Below are positions 1 to 7,917 of a stretch of DNA of 18,134 bases, in pieces (position 1 is the first letter of the stretch; each line of letters opens with the position of its first letter). The position numbers and the translations under genes are program-made. This DNA comes from CAZMHN01 sp964566145 (lineage in GTDB: Bacteria > Patescibacteriota > Patescibacteriia > Veblenbacterales > UBA10138). Under the pieces are notes generated by a model. It worked only from the letters and a program-made list of their open reading frames with translations. It made no database searches and was not told the DNA's origin. The stretch spans positions 1 to 18,134 of the forward strand of contig CAZMHN010000017.1 of assembly GCA_964566145.1 (NCBI GenBank). Direction: 5' to 3'.

Positions 1-902
1 ATGCTCACGAAGTAGCTGGCGGCGCTTTCAAGCATCGCGCGCGGATGGAACCCGAACGGCAGGACAAGCTGGGACAGAAGCGTGGCCGCATCGGAAAGGC
101 TCCTCCCTGTAAGCGCCAGGTCCGTCCGGTACCCTACGGAAAGCGGCGAGCCGTACATGGCCTGGTTCGCGGCCAGCACGGGGGAGAACGCCAGCACGGC
201 GGAGACTGCGGCCAGCCAAGCATGCCGCCACGCCACCGCCCGCCTCTGCCACAGCAGGAACACCCCGATGGACGCCGCGAACCAGAACACCTCGGACGTC
301 CGCATGGCCACGGCCGCGCCCGCGGCCAAACCCGTCAGCAGGTAATCCACCGGCCACCTCGTGCGCAGGGAACGCACCAGGAAGTACCAGGTCAGCAAAA
401 AGAAATCCGTGAACAGCGCATTGTGGAAGAACGAGCGGCTGTGATAGTACCAGAACGCAGGCTGGAGCGCGGTAAGCGCCAAGGCCCATGTCGCGGCGCG
501 CCGGCCCGAAAGCTCGCGCGCCAGAAGATACGCTACGCCAAGTCCCAGAACGCCCCCTATGACCGGCGTGACGTAGGGCAAGGCGGAAGGCCAGGCTGTG
601 CGCGCGACAGTGCCGGCGAACAGCGCAAAACCAGGGAAGCTGGCGGGAATGATGCGTCCCGAAAGCACGAGCGTGCTCCTGGGATGCACGACGGGGCTCT
701 GCGCCAGCGCGTTTAGGGGCTCGTCCGCGGCCAGCGGAACGCCCTGGCGCACCCGCGCAGCGAAAAAGGCATTGGCGGCCTCGTCAGGCGAATTGTAGCG
801 CTCCGGCAGGCCAAAACTGAACCAGGCGTACAGGAGTACGCTTCCGGCCACGACCGCTATCGGGAGCCAAGAAAGCCGCTTCACCCATGCCACAAAAGCC
901 AT
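1..902 (-). CDS. GT-C/GT39-like membrane glycosyltransferase, C-terminus off the left edge
   Basis: The frame is open from the ATG at 902 to the window edge, giving 300 visible residues and no stop. The protein is strongly hydrophobic: a first membrane segment at about residues 12-30, then a loop with PDEAAN (Asp40-Glu41), then several further segments. An acidic pair in the first external loop is the hallmark of GT-C enzymes of the ArnT/PMT (GT39) type, which take sugar from a polyprenyl-phosphate donor on the outer face of the membrane. The charged stretch near residue 275 and the FGFHPRAM segment continue in frame to the edge. The start at 902 is chosen because it lies six bases past a TATAAT box; the ATG at 910 is in another frame. 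The gene is divergent from the membrane protein at 943. The family call is inferred from topology and the acidic motif, so the substrate is unknown. Confidence 0.7.
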   Translation of the reverse strand, partial: MAFVAWVKRLSWLPIAVVAGSVLLYAWFSFGLPERYNSPDEAANAFFAARVRQGVPLAADEPLNALAQSPVVHPRSTLVLSGRIIPASFPGFALFAGTVARTAWPSALPYVTPVIGGVLGLGVAYLLARELSGRRAATWALALTALQPAFWYYHSRSFFHNALFTDFFLLTWYFLVRSLRTRWPVDYLLTGLAAGAAVAMRTSEVFWFAASIGVFLLWQRRAVAWRHAWLAAVSAVLAFSPVLAANQAMYGSPLSVGYRTDLALTGRSLSDAATLLSQLVLPFGFHPRAMLESAASYFVS

Positions 903-908
903 GCCACC

Positions 909-917
909 ATTATACCA
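909..917 (-). promoter_or_regulatory. Extended -10 promoter for the leftward gene, probably leaderless
   Basis: On the minus strand the sequence reads TGGTATAAT, a perfect extended -10 (TGnTATAAT). Only six bases separate it from the ATG at 902, so transcription would start at or next to the A of the start codon and leave no room for a ribosome binding site. No good -35 is visible, as is usual for extended -10 promoters. It lies back to back with the rightward promoter at 926-934. Confidence 0.6.
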
Positions 918-925
918 AGGCTAAG

Positions 926-934
926 TGATACAAT
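926..934 (+). promoter_or_regulatory. Extended -10 promoter for the rightward gene, probably leaderless
   Basis: The plus strand reads TGATACAAT, an extended -10 with one mismatch in the hexamer. It ends eight bases before the ATG at 943, placing the transcription start within one or two bases of that ATG. This argues against the upstream in-frame GTG at 925, which would fall inside the promoter. A GGAG at 935-938 is only four bases from the ATG and would be mostly outside the predicted transcript. Confidence 0.5.
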
Positions 935-942
935 GGAGCCGT

Positions 943-2997
943 ATGGTCTTGAAGGCTTGTCTTACCCTGGCGGCGACCCTGATCGCCCTGAACGCGCACA
1001 GCTGGCGCTCCCCCGCCCTGGGACTCATCGCGGGCGGCATCTATCTGGCAGGCACGGGCTACCTCTGGGGCGGATGGATGGCGCACGTAGGCCGCGGCTG
1101 GTACGAACGCATCTCCCTGGGACTGCTCCTGGCTGTTTCCAGCGTGAGCGTCCTGGGCTCGCTGCTTTTCTACCTGGCGCGGTTCTCAAGCGGCACGGCG
1201 CTGGCGCTGTTGTTCGTACTGCCGTGGTTCGGCCGGACGAACAAGGCCGCGACGGAGCGAACTCCCTTCTCCGCGTGGGAAATCGTGGTGGGCCTCGCGA
1301 GCCTTGTCCTGGCCGGGTGCACGTTCTTCGTGCTCGCCTCCTCGGGTACGGACGAGGCCATACGAACCCCGTGGAGCGTCGTGCCGCCTGCGGCCTTCCT
1401 GCTCTACGCGGCCCTGGCGGCCGCGGTCGTAACGCTGGCGCGCTTGACCGAACGCTCTGCTTGGCTCGTGCCGTTCTACGTCGTGACTCTGGCGCTCCTG
1501 CCGCTCGCGTACACCTACGGCTACGGCTTTGACCCGCACATTCACCAGGCCACGGAAGCCCAACTGGCCATGAGCGGGACCATTTCGCCGAAACCGCTGT
1601 ACTACCTTGGCCAATACGTGAACGTAACCTGGCTGTCCGCCACGCTCGGCCTGCCCGTCCCAACGGTCGACGCCTGGTTCCTGATTCTGCTCGCAAGCCT
1701 GGTTCTGCCGGCGCTCATCGCTTCGCTGGCGCGCGCCATGGGCGCCGCGCGCCCCTGGACCGTTCTGCTCGCCTTGGTGCCGCTGGCGCTGACTCTGGCC
1801 GGCTTCACTTACACGACGCCTCAGGGCCTCAGCTACCTGTATGCGGTGACGGTATTCATGCTGGTGGCCCTGCGCCTCATAGGCGCACGCATGCCCCGGT
1901 ACGCTCCCTGGCTCGTGGCGGCGGCCGCTACCTGCACCCAGCCCATTACCGGACTGCCGCTCTTGGCCGCGCTTTCCTTGTGGTGGCTTACGTTCGAAAA
2001 GCCCTACCTTCTGCCCCGGGCGAGCCTTACGCGCGGGCTGGCCGCGGCCGCCACGGCCCTTATTGTGCCTTTAGCCTTCACGGCGCTGGCCTGGCTCAAG
2101 CCCGAGCTTATCTCATTGCAGTGGCGCCTCAACATTCTCCCGGCACTGGAAAGCGTCGGACAGGACATAATGCGGCAGCTGCCGTTCCTGCCTTCGTACG
2201 TGGAACCGGTCGACGCCGTGTACCTGTGGGGCAGGCCGCTGGCGCTGCTGGCGCTGGCGCTGGCCGCGGCAGGCGCCTGGTACGTACGCTCGCGCGGCTT
2301 CCACAGGCTTCTCTACTGTGCGGCGGCCGCTGGGCTTTTCGCGTCCTCCTACCTCGTACTGCGCCTGTTCGTGTCGTTCACGAACCTGCCTGCGAACGAA
2401 CAGGGATTCTACTCCGCGCGCCTCATAGACCTTGCGTTTTACTCGCTCTGGCCGCTTATGTTCATCGGCGCCTATGCCGCGGGCGCGTGGCTGATGTCGA
2501 AACTGTCCCCTGCAGTCTTCGCTCTCGGCGGAGCCGTGGTTCTGGCCGCCTCCTTCTACCTTACCTATCCCCGGCTCGACGCCTGGCACAAGGACACCGC
2601 CTACAACTCCACGCGGTTCGACCAGGCGGCGGTAACGTTCGTGGACAGGGAAGCTTCGGCTGGGCTTCCCTACGTCGCACTGGCGAATCAGGCGGTTTCA
2701 GCTACGGCGGTAAAGGCGCTAGGATTCGACCGCTACCGCGGAGGCCATTACTTCTACCCTCTCCCGACCGGCGGCAACCCGCTGTACCGCGTGTACTTGA
2801 ACGCGGCGCAGGACGGCCTGCCCACGCGCGAGGTTGTGGCCGAAGCGGCCAGGCTCGGCCAAACGCCGCGGGTATTCCTGATTCTCAACCGCTACTGGGC
2901 AGACTACGAAACGCTCGCTCAGGTCGCCCGAACCGAAGCCGACGCCCACTGGGAGCTGTCCGACGGGCGTCTGTCGGTGTACCGGTACGATTTCTGA
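943..2997 (+). CDS. Large polytopic membrane protein, GT-C glycosyltransferase-like
   Basis: 684 residues, mostly Ala/Leu-rich membrane helices (a dozen or more), followed from about residue 550 by a soluble C-terminal domain of about 130 residues rich in Tyr, Arg and Asp. After the sixth or so helix comes a loop with FDPHIHQATEAQLA (Asp197, His199, His201), then PKPLYYLGQYV. An acidic and His-containing loop in a many-helix protein with an external C-terminal domain is the layout of GT-C enzymes that use lipid-linked sugars, but I do not recognise the exact family. The ATG at 943 is preferred over the GTG at 925 because a -10 box overlaps the GTG. The gene is divergent from a GT39-like gene and converges on the GT4 gene, its TGA directly abutting that gene's stop. 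It is the only convincing plus-strand gene in the window. An alternative is an uncharacterised membrane protein without transferase activity. Confidence 0.8.
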   Translation: MVLKACLTLAATLIALNAHSWRSPALGLIAGGIYLAGTGYLWGGWMAHVGRGWYERISLGLLLAVSSVSVLGSLLFYLARFSSGTALALLFVLPWFGRTNKAATERTPFSAWEIVVGLASLVLAGCTFFVLASSGTDEAIRTPWSVVPPAAFLLYAALAAAVVTLARLTERSAWLVPFYVVTLALLPLAYTYGYGFDPHIHQATEAQLAMSGTISPKPLYYLGQYVNVTWLSATLGLPVPTVDAWFLILLASLVLPALIASLARAMGAARPWTVLLALVPLALTLAGFTYTTPQGLSYLYAVTVFMLVALRLIGARMPRYAPWLVAAAATCTQPITGLPLLAALSLWWLTFEKPYLLPRASLTRGLAAAATALIVPLAFTALAWLKPELISLQWRLNILPALESVGQDIMRQLPFLPSYVEPVDAVYLWGRPLALLALALAAAGAWYVRSRGFHRLLYCAAAAGLFASSYLVLRLFVSFTNLPANEQGFYSARLIDLAFYSLWPLMFIGAYAAGAWLMSKLSPAVFALGGAVVLAASFYLTYPRLDAWHKDTAYNSTRFDQAAVTFVDREASAGLPYVALANQAVSATAVKALGFDRYRGGHYFYPLPTGGNPLYRVYLNAAQDGLPTREVVAEAARLGQTPRVFLILNRYWADYETLAQVARTEADAHWELSDGRLSVYRYDF

Positions 2998-4206
2998 CTA
3001 CAGTTCGTTCACGCGCGAGGGCGCGAACGAAGCCAGTCTCATGGCGTAGGACTCAAGAGTCCTGTCCTGCATGGCCTTGCTCCCTGCCAGGCCGGCTTTC
3101 AGCATTTCGTCAGGGTGGGCCAGGCACCAGTTGAGCTTCACAAGGAAGTCCTTGGGAGCGCCGGGCTCGAACAGCCAGCCGGTCTTGCCTTCCTCGATAA
3201 GCTCGGGTATGCCCCCGAGGCGCGAGCCGAGCACCGGGGTTCCGGAAGCCAAAGATTGCGCGATGACGGTGGGAGAGTTTTCGTAGCACAGGGAGGGCAT
3301 GACGGTAAGGTGGCTCTCGCTCAGATACTTGTCCACCTCGCTCTGGTTCACTAAATCGTGGAGCACGAAGCGCTCGTCCGTACCAATGAGCTCTTTCAGG
3401 CGCTTCACGTCCGGCTTCTGGCCTACCGTTACCAGGTGAAGCACGAAGTCATGCCGGCGCGTGGACTTAAGCGTTTCCGTGAGCCAAAACACTCCCTTGT
3501 GCGCCTGGAACTGCCCGACGTACAGGAGCGTGAACGGGGCGTGGCTTCCCTTGATGGCCGATTCCGCCAAGGAAGGCGGCACCGGGTTCGGCAACACCAC
3601 GCGCTGGCTCCCGCCAAAGAACCCGCGCGCCTCATGCTCCCGCAAAAGCCAGGCCGAAGGCGAGGCCGCCACCGTCACCCGGCCAAACAGCCGCCTCGTG
3701 ACAAACTGATAAGCGCTCATGGCCAATGAGCGAGGCACCTTGCCCCACATGAACAGCCCCGAAGGATGCAGGAGCTGTACATCGTGCAGAACAGGAACGT
3801 GCGGAACCTTCAGGCGCTTGAGGAGGAGGGGCAAATTGAATCCCAGGCCCATCAGATTGTAACTTATAGCCAGCTCGGGCTGTTCCATGGACACTATGCG
3901 CTTCACTACGCGGCTTGAGTGCACGTTCCAAAGATTCATGAGGTGCCACAGGAACCGCACCGCCACAGGGTACTTGCCGCCCGAAAGGTAATGGTAGATG
4001 TTCAGGGGAAAGAACCGGTACACCGTGATGCCGCCTTCGTCCCTGACCTCGGGAGACAGGCGCTTTACGCCGCGCCAGGGCACGCCCGTGACCACGGCCA
4101 CCTTGTGCCCTTGGCGCGCCAGCTCGCTGACGACACGCACGCCCAGGAACTCGGCTCCGCCGCGGACATACGGCGGGTACAAATTGGTGAGGAAGAGTAT
4201 TTTCAC
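2998..4206 (-). CDS. Family 4 glycosyltransferase (GT-B fold)
   Basis: 402 residues from a GTG at 4206. This start overlaps the upstream gene's TGA in a GTGA junction and places the classic N-terminal KILFLTNLYPPYVRGGAE exactly at the beginning. The ORF extends further upstream but only inside the preceding gene. The Gly-rich acceptor loop is at residues 13-18, a Rossmann-like C-terminal half starts at LLYVGQFQAHKG (228-238), and the donor-binding motif ENSPTVIAQSLASGTPV spans 309-325. The second acidic position of EX7E is Gln317. Family members transfer a sugar from a nucleotide donor to a lipid-linked acceptor on the cytoplasmic face of the membrane. It is the last gene of the long leftward operon, translationally coupled to the other GT4, and converges with the membrane protein ending at 2997. 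Donor and acceptor cannot be read from sequence. Confidence 0.92.
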   Translation of the reverse strand: MKILFLTNLYPPYVRGGAEFLGVRVVSELARQGHKVAVVTGVPWRGVKRLSPEVRDEGGITVYRFFPLNIYHYLSGGKYPVAVRFLWHLMNLWNVHSSRVVKRIVSMEQPELAISYNLMGLGFNLPLLLKRLKVPHVPVLHDVQLLHPSGLFMWGKVPRSLAMSAYQFVTRRLFGRVTVAASPSAWLLREHEARGFFGGSQRVVLPNPVPPSLAESAIKGSHAPFTLLYVGQFQAHKGVFWLTETLKSTRRHDFVLHLVTVGQKPDVKRLKELIGTDERFVLHDLVNQSEVDKYLSESHLTVMPSLCYENSPTVIAQSLASGTPVLGSRLGGIPELIEEGKTGWLFEPGAPKDFLVKLNWCLAHPDEMLKAGLAGSKAMQDRTLESYAMRLASFAPSRVNEL

Positions 4207-5339
4207 GTCAGTTGCCGGTATAGCTCCCTGAGTTCCTGTCCGATGATGCGCCACCGGTAGCGCTGTTCCGCAAGCTCGCCTCCGCGTTGACCCAAGGAAC
4301 GCGCTTCATGCGGGTTTCGGAGAAGCTGTTCCAGCGCCGCCGCCAGCGCCAAATCGTCCTGCGGCGGCACGAGCACGCCGGTTTCGCCGTGGCGTATGAG
4401 CTCCCTGACGCCGGCCAGGCGCGAAGCCACGACCGGCACGCCCGTAGCCATGGCCTGCAGAGCCACCAGACCGAAAGCCTCGGCCTTGGACGTGGACGGG
4501 AACACGAACAGGTCGGCCAGGCGGTAGTAGTCGGGCAATTCGGCTTCCGGCACGTAACCGGCGAAATGGACCTGCTTATGTACGCGCAGACGGCGCGCTT
4601 CCTGCTCAAAGCGCTTGCGCCTGCCCCCGCCGCCCACCACCACCAGCCGCGCGGAGATGTCCTGCGGCAAACGCGACATCGCCTGGAGCAGCACGTCCAG
4701 GCCCTTGAAGGCGTGGGCGGCGTCCAGCGTGCCAACGAACAGCACGACTTGTTCGCCGTAGCGGAGCCTGAGTTCGCGTTCGAGATTTTCCGGCCGCGGG
4801 CCCGGATGATAGGCCTCCCCTACGCCGTAAGGCAGGACGCGCCATTTGGCGCCGGCGCCGAACGCCGGCTTGGCTTCGGCCTCAAGGTAGTCCTGGGTGG
4901 CGGCCAGCACAAGGTCGGCCCGGGCGGCCAGCCTGGGAGCGTAGCGCTTCATGTCCCACGCGAAAACTTTCCCCTTCCAGCCGGGGGCCGAAGGGGTCAT
5001 GTGGTAAGACACTACGAGCTTCTGGCGGAAAGACAGCTTAGCCAGACGCTCATGCACGCCGAAAAACGGATAGTGCAAGTGCACGACCTCGAACTCCGCG
5101 AGGCGCTGGACCAGGCGCGGCAGGTACGCCGCGTTGCCAAAAGACATGAGCGGGCGCACAGCCTCGACGTTCACGCCGGGAGTACGCTGATACGACATGC
5201 CCGGGTGGTATCGGGGAACGATTACCGAAACTTGATGATCCACCGTGAGCTCGGAAGCGTACTGATACGCCACCGTGCCTATTCCGCCTCCATACGGCGG
5301 ATACACGCAGGTAAGGTGCACAACTCGCATATGACTCAT
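4203..5339 (-). CDS. Family 4 glycosyltransferase (GT-B fold)
   Basis: 378 residues if started at the ATG at 5339, or 375 from the ATG at 5330 (MRVVHLTCVYPPYGGGIG), which fits the family N-terminus better. The two starts cannot be separated because neither has a strong ribosome binding site. The Gly-rich loop is at residues 17-21, the C-terminal domain begins FVGTLDAAHAFKGLDVLL (201-218), and the donor site is EAFGLVALQAMATGVPVV (287-304), with Gln295 in the second EX7E position. GT4 enzymes are retaining sugar transferases acting at the cytoplasmic membrane face. Twelve bases separate it from the upstream GT2 stop, and its own stop overlaps the downstream GT4 start by four bases, so the pair is very likely co-translated. 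It probably adds successive sugars in one glycan with its neighbours. Confidence 0.93.
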   Translation of the reverse strand: MSHMRVVHLTCVYPPYGGGIGTVAYQYASELTVDHQVSVIVPRYHPGMSYQRTPGVNVEAVRPLMSFGNAAYLPRLVQRLAEFEVVHLHYPFFGVHERLAKLSFRQKLVVSYHMTPSAPGWKGKVFAWDMKRYAPRLAARADLVLAATQDYLEAEAKPAFGAGAKWRVLPYGVGEAYHPGPRPENLERELRLRYGEQVVLFVGTLDAAHAFKGLDVLLQAMSRLPQDISARLVVVGGGGRRKRFEQEARRLRVHKQVHFAGYVPEAELPDYYRLADLFVFPSTSKAEAFGLVALQAMATGVPVVASRLAGVRELIRHGETGVLVPPQDDLALAAALEQLLRNPHEARSLGQRGGELAEQRYRWRIIGQELRELYRQLT

Positions 5340-5351
5340 TCTACCACACTG

Positions 5352-6404
5352 CTACCACCTGATGACCGGTTTGATGATGGACCACGCCAGAGAAGACAGC
5401 GGATTAAAGACGTAGCGAGCCATGGCGCCGGTTTCGGCGGCGTGATACTCGATGCGCGCCGAAGCGTACTTCAGCAGCCCGCGGTCCGTCACGCGCTTCA
5501 GTGCGGCCAGCTCGCGGCGGCGCACCGCAATGCTCCGCCAGGTCGAACGGAGGAAGAAGAACGCGTACGAACGGAGTTTCTCGAACAGCCAGCCGTGAAG
5601 CGCCGCCATGCACAGCAGCGCCAGTTCGGAAAAAACGAACGCCGGCAACAGCACCAGCAGGGTGCGCATGCGGAACAATTCGTTCCACACCACGAGCCTG
5701 TTGCGCTCCATGTAGTAGAACTGCTTCAAGCTGCGCGAATGCTCGTAGTGGTGCGTGACCTGCGCCTTGGGCTCAAGCGCCAGTTTCCAGCCCGAACCCC
5801 GAAGCCTGAGCGATAGCTCCAGATCCTCGTGGTACATGAATAGTTCCTCGTGCAGCAAGCCGACTTGCCTTAGGGCGGAAGCGCGCAACATTACCGCCGC
5901 GCCGGACAAATACGGCGGCTCGGAGCCTTGCGCCAGCCAGGGCAGTCGCTCTTTGGCCTCATCTGCGGTCAAGCCGTTGCCGGCCGCCTCCCCGAAACCG
6001 AGATAGTGGAAGCTGTTCCCGGCGCTGTTCACGCGGCCTGAGGGCAGCAAGATGAGCGGCTGGACTCCGCCGACCTCGGCGTGCTCGGCCAAGTGCTTAT
6101 CGAGAGCGGGCAGGGCTCCGGGGGTAAGTTCGGCGTCCTGGTTCAACAGTAAAACGGCATCGGCCCCTTCTGCCAGAGCCGACGCAATGCCGACGTTGTT
6201 CCCGCCGGCGAACCCCAGGTTCTTGGCTTGGGGCAAAAGCGTGACGGCCGGATAATCGCGCCGCACGGCCTCGGCCGTTCCGTCCGTCGAGGCGTTATCC
6301 ACTACGTACACCGGAACGCCGTGCGCATGCCGGACGCAGGAACCCAGGCTCTTTGCGAGCCATGCGCGCCCGTTGTACGTGACTATGACTATGCACGCGC
6401 GCAT
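5352..6404 (-). CDS. Family 2 glycosyltransferase, rhamnosyltransferase-like
   Basis: 350 residues from the ATG at 6404; an in-frame TTG two codons upstream is less likely. GT-A fold motifs appear in order: IVTYNGR (7-13), VVDNASTDGT (34-43), KNLGFAGGNN (61-70), the metal/nucleotide motif LLLNQDAEL (85-93), and the acceptor/catalytic HEDLELSLRL (192-201). A hydrophobic stretch at about 246-272 followed by a basic tail suggests membrane association. This arrangement matches WbbL-like rhamnosyltransferases and related inverting GT2 enzymes of O-antigen or capsule clusters. It follows DoxX by 14 bases and precedes the GT4 pair by 12. No dTDP-rhamnose genes are visible here, so rhamnose as donor is only suggested by similarity in style. 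Confidence 0.92.
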   Translation of the reverse strand: MRACIVIVTYNGRAWLAKSLGSCVRHAHGVPVYVVDNASTDGTAEAVRRDYPAVTLLPQAKNLGFAGGNNVGIASALAEGADAVLLLNQDAELTPGALPALDKHLAEHAEVGGVQPLILLPSGRVNSAGNSFHYLGFGEAAGNGLTADEAKERLPWLAQGSEPPYLSGAAVMLRASALRQVGLLHEELFMYHEDLELSLRLRGSGWKLALEPKAQVTHHYEHSRSLKQFYYMERNRLVVWNELFRMRTLLVLLPAFVFSELALLCMAALHGWLFEKLRSYAFFFLRSTWRSIAVRRRELAALKRVTDRGLLKYASARIEYHAAETGAMARYVFNPLSSLAWSIIKPVIRW

Positions 6405-6418
6405 GAGCAACCGCCGGG

Positions 6419-6868
6419 TTACTGAGCCTCAGGGCCTGCCGACGCGGCGCGCCGCTTGAACCAGCCATCGAACGACCACCTGTCGCCGCCCGAACCCAAA
6501 AGCCCCAGCGAAGCGCCCAGGAGCCCCACGTTCTTCCATACCAGGGCAAAATCGAGCAGGGCGAAGAACGACAGGAATACAAGCGAGGAAGCTACGGCCG
6601 CGAACGGAACCATGAATCCCAGAATGAGCGCCGCTCCCAGCACCAATTCCAGTATGGACTGCGCCCATACGAATAGCTCCGGGTCGAACGGCAGCCAGCC
6701 GAAGGTAGACACCAGGTCTATGGCCTCGGCGCGGTTCGTGCATACCCCCACGGCGCTGTCGGGCGACACGAGCTTGGACAGTCCGGACCACAAGAACACG
6801 AATCCCAGCCCCAGCCGCAGGGCAAGGGGCGCAAACGGCTGTAGTCTGGCGGTCAGCTTATCCAGCAT
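6419..6868 (-). CDS. DoxX-family small membrane protein
   Basis: 149 residues with four membrane segments at about 12-30, 66-85, 87-105 and 108-122. The opening LALRLGLGFVFLWSGLSKL, the ILELVLGAALILGF helix and the short charged C-terminal tail are typical of the DoxX/DoxD superfamily (140-160 residues). Members have been linked to thiosulfate:quinone oxidation in archaea and to redox homeostasis complexes in other bacteria, but most are functionally unassigned. The ATG at 6868 is chosen because the longer frame runs back into the upstream DUF2304 gene; it leaves a 13-base junction, with a GCAGGAT too close to be an ideal ribosome binding site. Its place among glycosyltransferases suggests an envelope role here, which is inference. 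Confidence 0.85.
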   Translation of the reverse strand: MLDKLTARLQPFAPLALRLGLGFVFLWSGLSKLVSPDSAVGVCTNRAEAIDLVSTFGWLPFDPELFVWAQSILELVLGAALILGFMVPFAAVASSLVFLSFFALLDFALVWKNVGLLGASLGLLGSGGDRWSFDGWFKRRAASAGPEAQ

Positions 6869-6881
6869 ATCCTGCAAGCGA

Positions 6882-7235
6882 TTATCTCTGCTTAGTCTCC
6901 TCTGCATTCGGCTCCTTGGGCTTCAGCGCCAATCCTCTCACCACCTGGGTCAACTGGCGTTCCTGGCGCTCCAAGCGCGCGAACAGCTTGAACAGGAGAT
7001 AAAGTATGAGCAGGATGGCGCCGTACACCGCCAAATCGCTCCCCCGCCCGACTCCCATTTTTATGGCCAGGTACGAAACCGAATCCGGCACCAGCACCAC
7101 GAAGCCGATAACGAGCCACAAGAGGAACCACTCCGCGAACTCCCTGAACGAAAGCTCGTTTGCGCGCCAGCGCAGGTACAGGCGCCACCACACCACGAGC
7201 ACGACCACTAAAAAGACGATTTGTACCAACGGCAT
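6882..7235 (-). CDS. DUF2304 family membrane protein
   Basis: 117 residues: one membrane helix at about 3-16, a short amphipathic stretch with ELSFREFAEWFLLWLVIGFVV, a third hydrophobic segment at about 71-88, and a basic, Gln/Arg/Lys-rich cytoplasmic tail. Size, helix pattern and the characteristic RxNELSFREF-type link fit DUF2304. In many bacteria and archaea this family sits directly beside DPM1-like GT2 genes, and here it starts three bases after such a gene stops. The likely role is as a membrane partner or anchor of that transferase, which has no membrane helices of its own. This is an inference from context; no biochemical function can be read from the sequence. The ATG at 7235 is the only sensible start. 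Confidence 0.82.
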   Translation of the reverse strand: MPLVQIVFLVVVLVVWWRLYLRWRANELSFREFAEWFLLWLVIGFVVLVPDSVSYLAIKMGVGRGSDLAVYGAILLILYLLFKLFARLERQERQLTQVVRGLALKPKEPNAEETKQR

Positions 7236-7238
7236 AGG

Positions 7239-7913
7239 CTATCGGATGAATTTGCCTAAGAAAATGTCCTTCACTATCCTGACGGCGGGCAGACTGCCTT
7301 GCTTGCTCCCGCGCTTGCTGTACTCGGTATACTTCACCGTAACCGGCACCTCGACGAAACTGGTGCCGGTCCTGACCAGTTCGTCCACCAGCTCGCTCGA
7401 GAACGCCATGCGGTCCTGTCTGAGCCTGAATTCCCGCCAGGCCTCTTTCGTGAATGCCCGGAACCCGTTGTGCGCATCCGTGAGCCTGACCCCTGATACG
7501 GCCCAGGTGAACAGGATGGCGAGCTTCAGTGTCACGCGCCTGAGCTTGGGCAATCCCACCGCCGTCCCCAAAAACCGGGAGCCTAAAGCGGCGCTCTTGG
7601 ACCCGGGCGTGAGCGCGGCCGCGAGCCTGGGAATGTCCGTTTCTTCAAACTGCCCGTCGGCGTCAAAATGGACTATCGTCGAGGCCCCGTGTTCCAGAGC
7701 GTACTGCGAACCGGTCACGAGCGCCGCCCCGTAGCCGCGGTTCACCGCGTGGCGGAGAGTGACCGCTCCGGCCTCCGCCGCCGCCGCGTACGTACCGTCC
7801 GCGGAGCCGTCGTCCACCACCACGACCTCGCCGGCAAAAGGACGCACGCGCCGTACCACGTCGCCTACCGCGGCCTGCTCATTGAACGCCGGAATGACCA
7901 CCCATGGCTTCAT
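7239..7913 (-). CDS. DPM1/GtrB-like family 2 glycosyltransferase (polyprenyl-phosphate sugar synthase type)
   Basis: 224 residues from the ATG at 7913, four bases after the epimerase stop; the frame extends upstream only into that gene. It begins WVVIPAFNEQAAVGDVV (4-20), has VVVDDGSADGT (31-41), the metal-binding DADGQ (84-88), GSRFLG (111-116) and the DAHNGFRAF acceptor region (146-154). This is the pattern of dolichyl-phosphate mannose synthase and bacterial GtrB-like enzymes, which transfer a sugar from a nucleotide donor to a polyprenyl phosphate. Unlike GtrB or DPM enzymes with two C-terminal helices, this protein ends after about 220 residues without them. The DUF2304 gene follows after three bases and may supply the membrane part. 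The sugar is unknown; the neighbouring SDR enzymes are candidate suppliers. Confidence 0.92.
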   Translation of the reverse strand: MKPWVVIPAFNEQAAVGDVVRRVRPFAGEVVVVDDGSADGTYAAAAEAGAVTLRHAVNRGYGAALVTGSQYALEHGASTIVHFDADGQFEETDIPRLAAALTPGSKSAALGSRFLGTAVGLPKLRRVTLKLAILFTWAVSGVRLTDAHNGFRAFTKEAWREFRLRQDRMAFSSELVDELVRTGTSFVEVPVTVKYTEYSKRGSKQGSLPAVRIVKDIFLGKFIR

Positions 7914-7917
7914 ACTC

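Noticed and set aside
1..180. Suspected frameshift in the GT39-like gene near 115-135
   Set aside because: On re-reading the bases the frame runs through YRTDLALTGRSLSD to the edge without a break; the first impression came from a miscopied triplet.
28..716. Frames on both strands at the left edge
   Set aside because: They are shadows of the GT39-like gene, whose frame is open to the edge and has clear membrane helices.
925..942. GTG at 925 as start of the rightward membrane protein
   Set aside because: It lies within an extended -10 box, so it would be upstream of the likely transcript start; the ATG at 943 is preferred.
3004..3031. Hairpin at the convergent stop junction as a terminator
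   Set aside because: It has a two-base bulge and no T-run on either strand, so it is not called as an intrinsic terminator.
1980..3134. 384-codon plus-strand frame
   Set aside because: It overlaps the membrane protein gene in another frame, is Arg/Gly/Ala-rich with no hydrophobic pattern, and crosses the convergent stop junction.
4287..5816. 509-codon open frame on the plus strand
   Set aside because: It lies antisense to two convincing glycosyltransferase genes; the composition (many Arg, His, Gln) is that of a shadow frame in GC-rich DNA and no motif is present.
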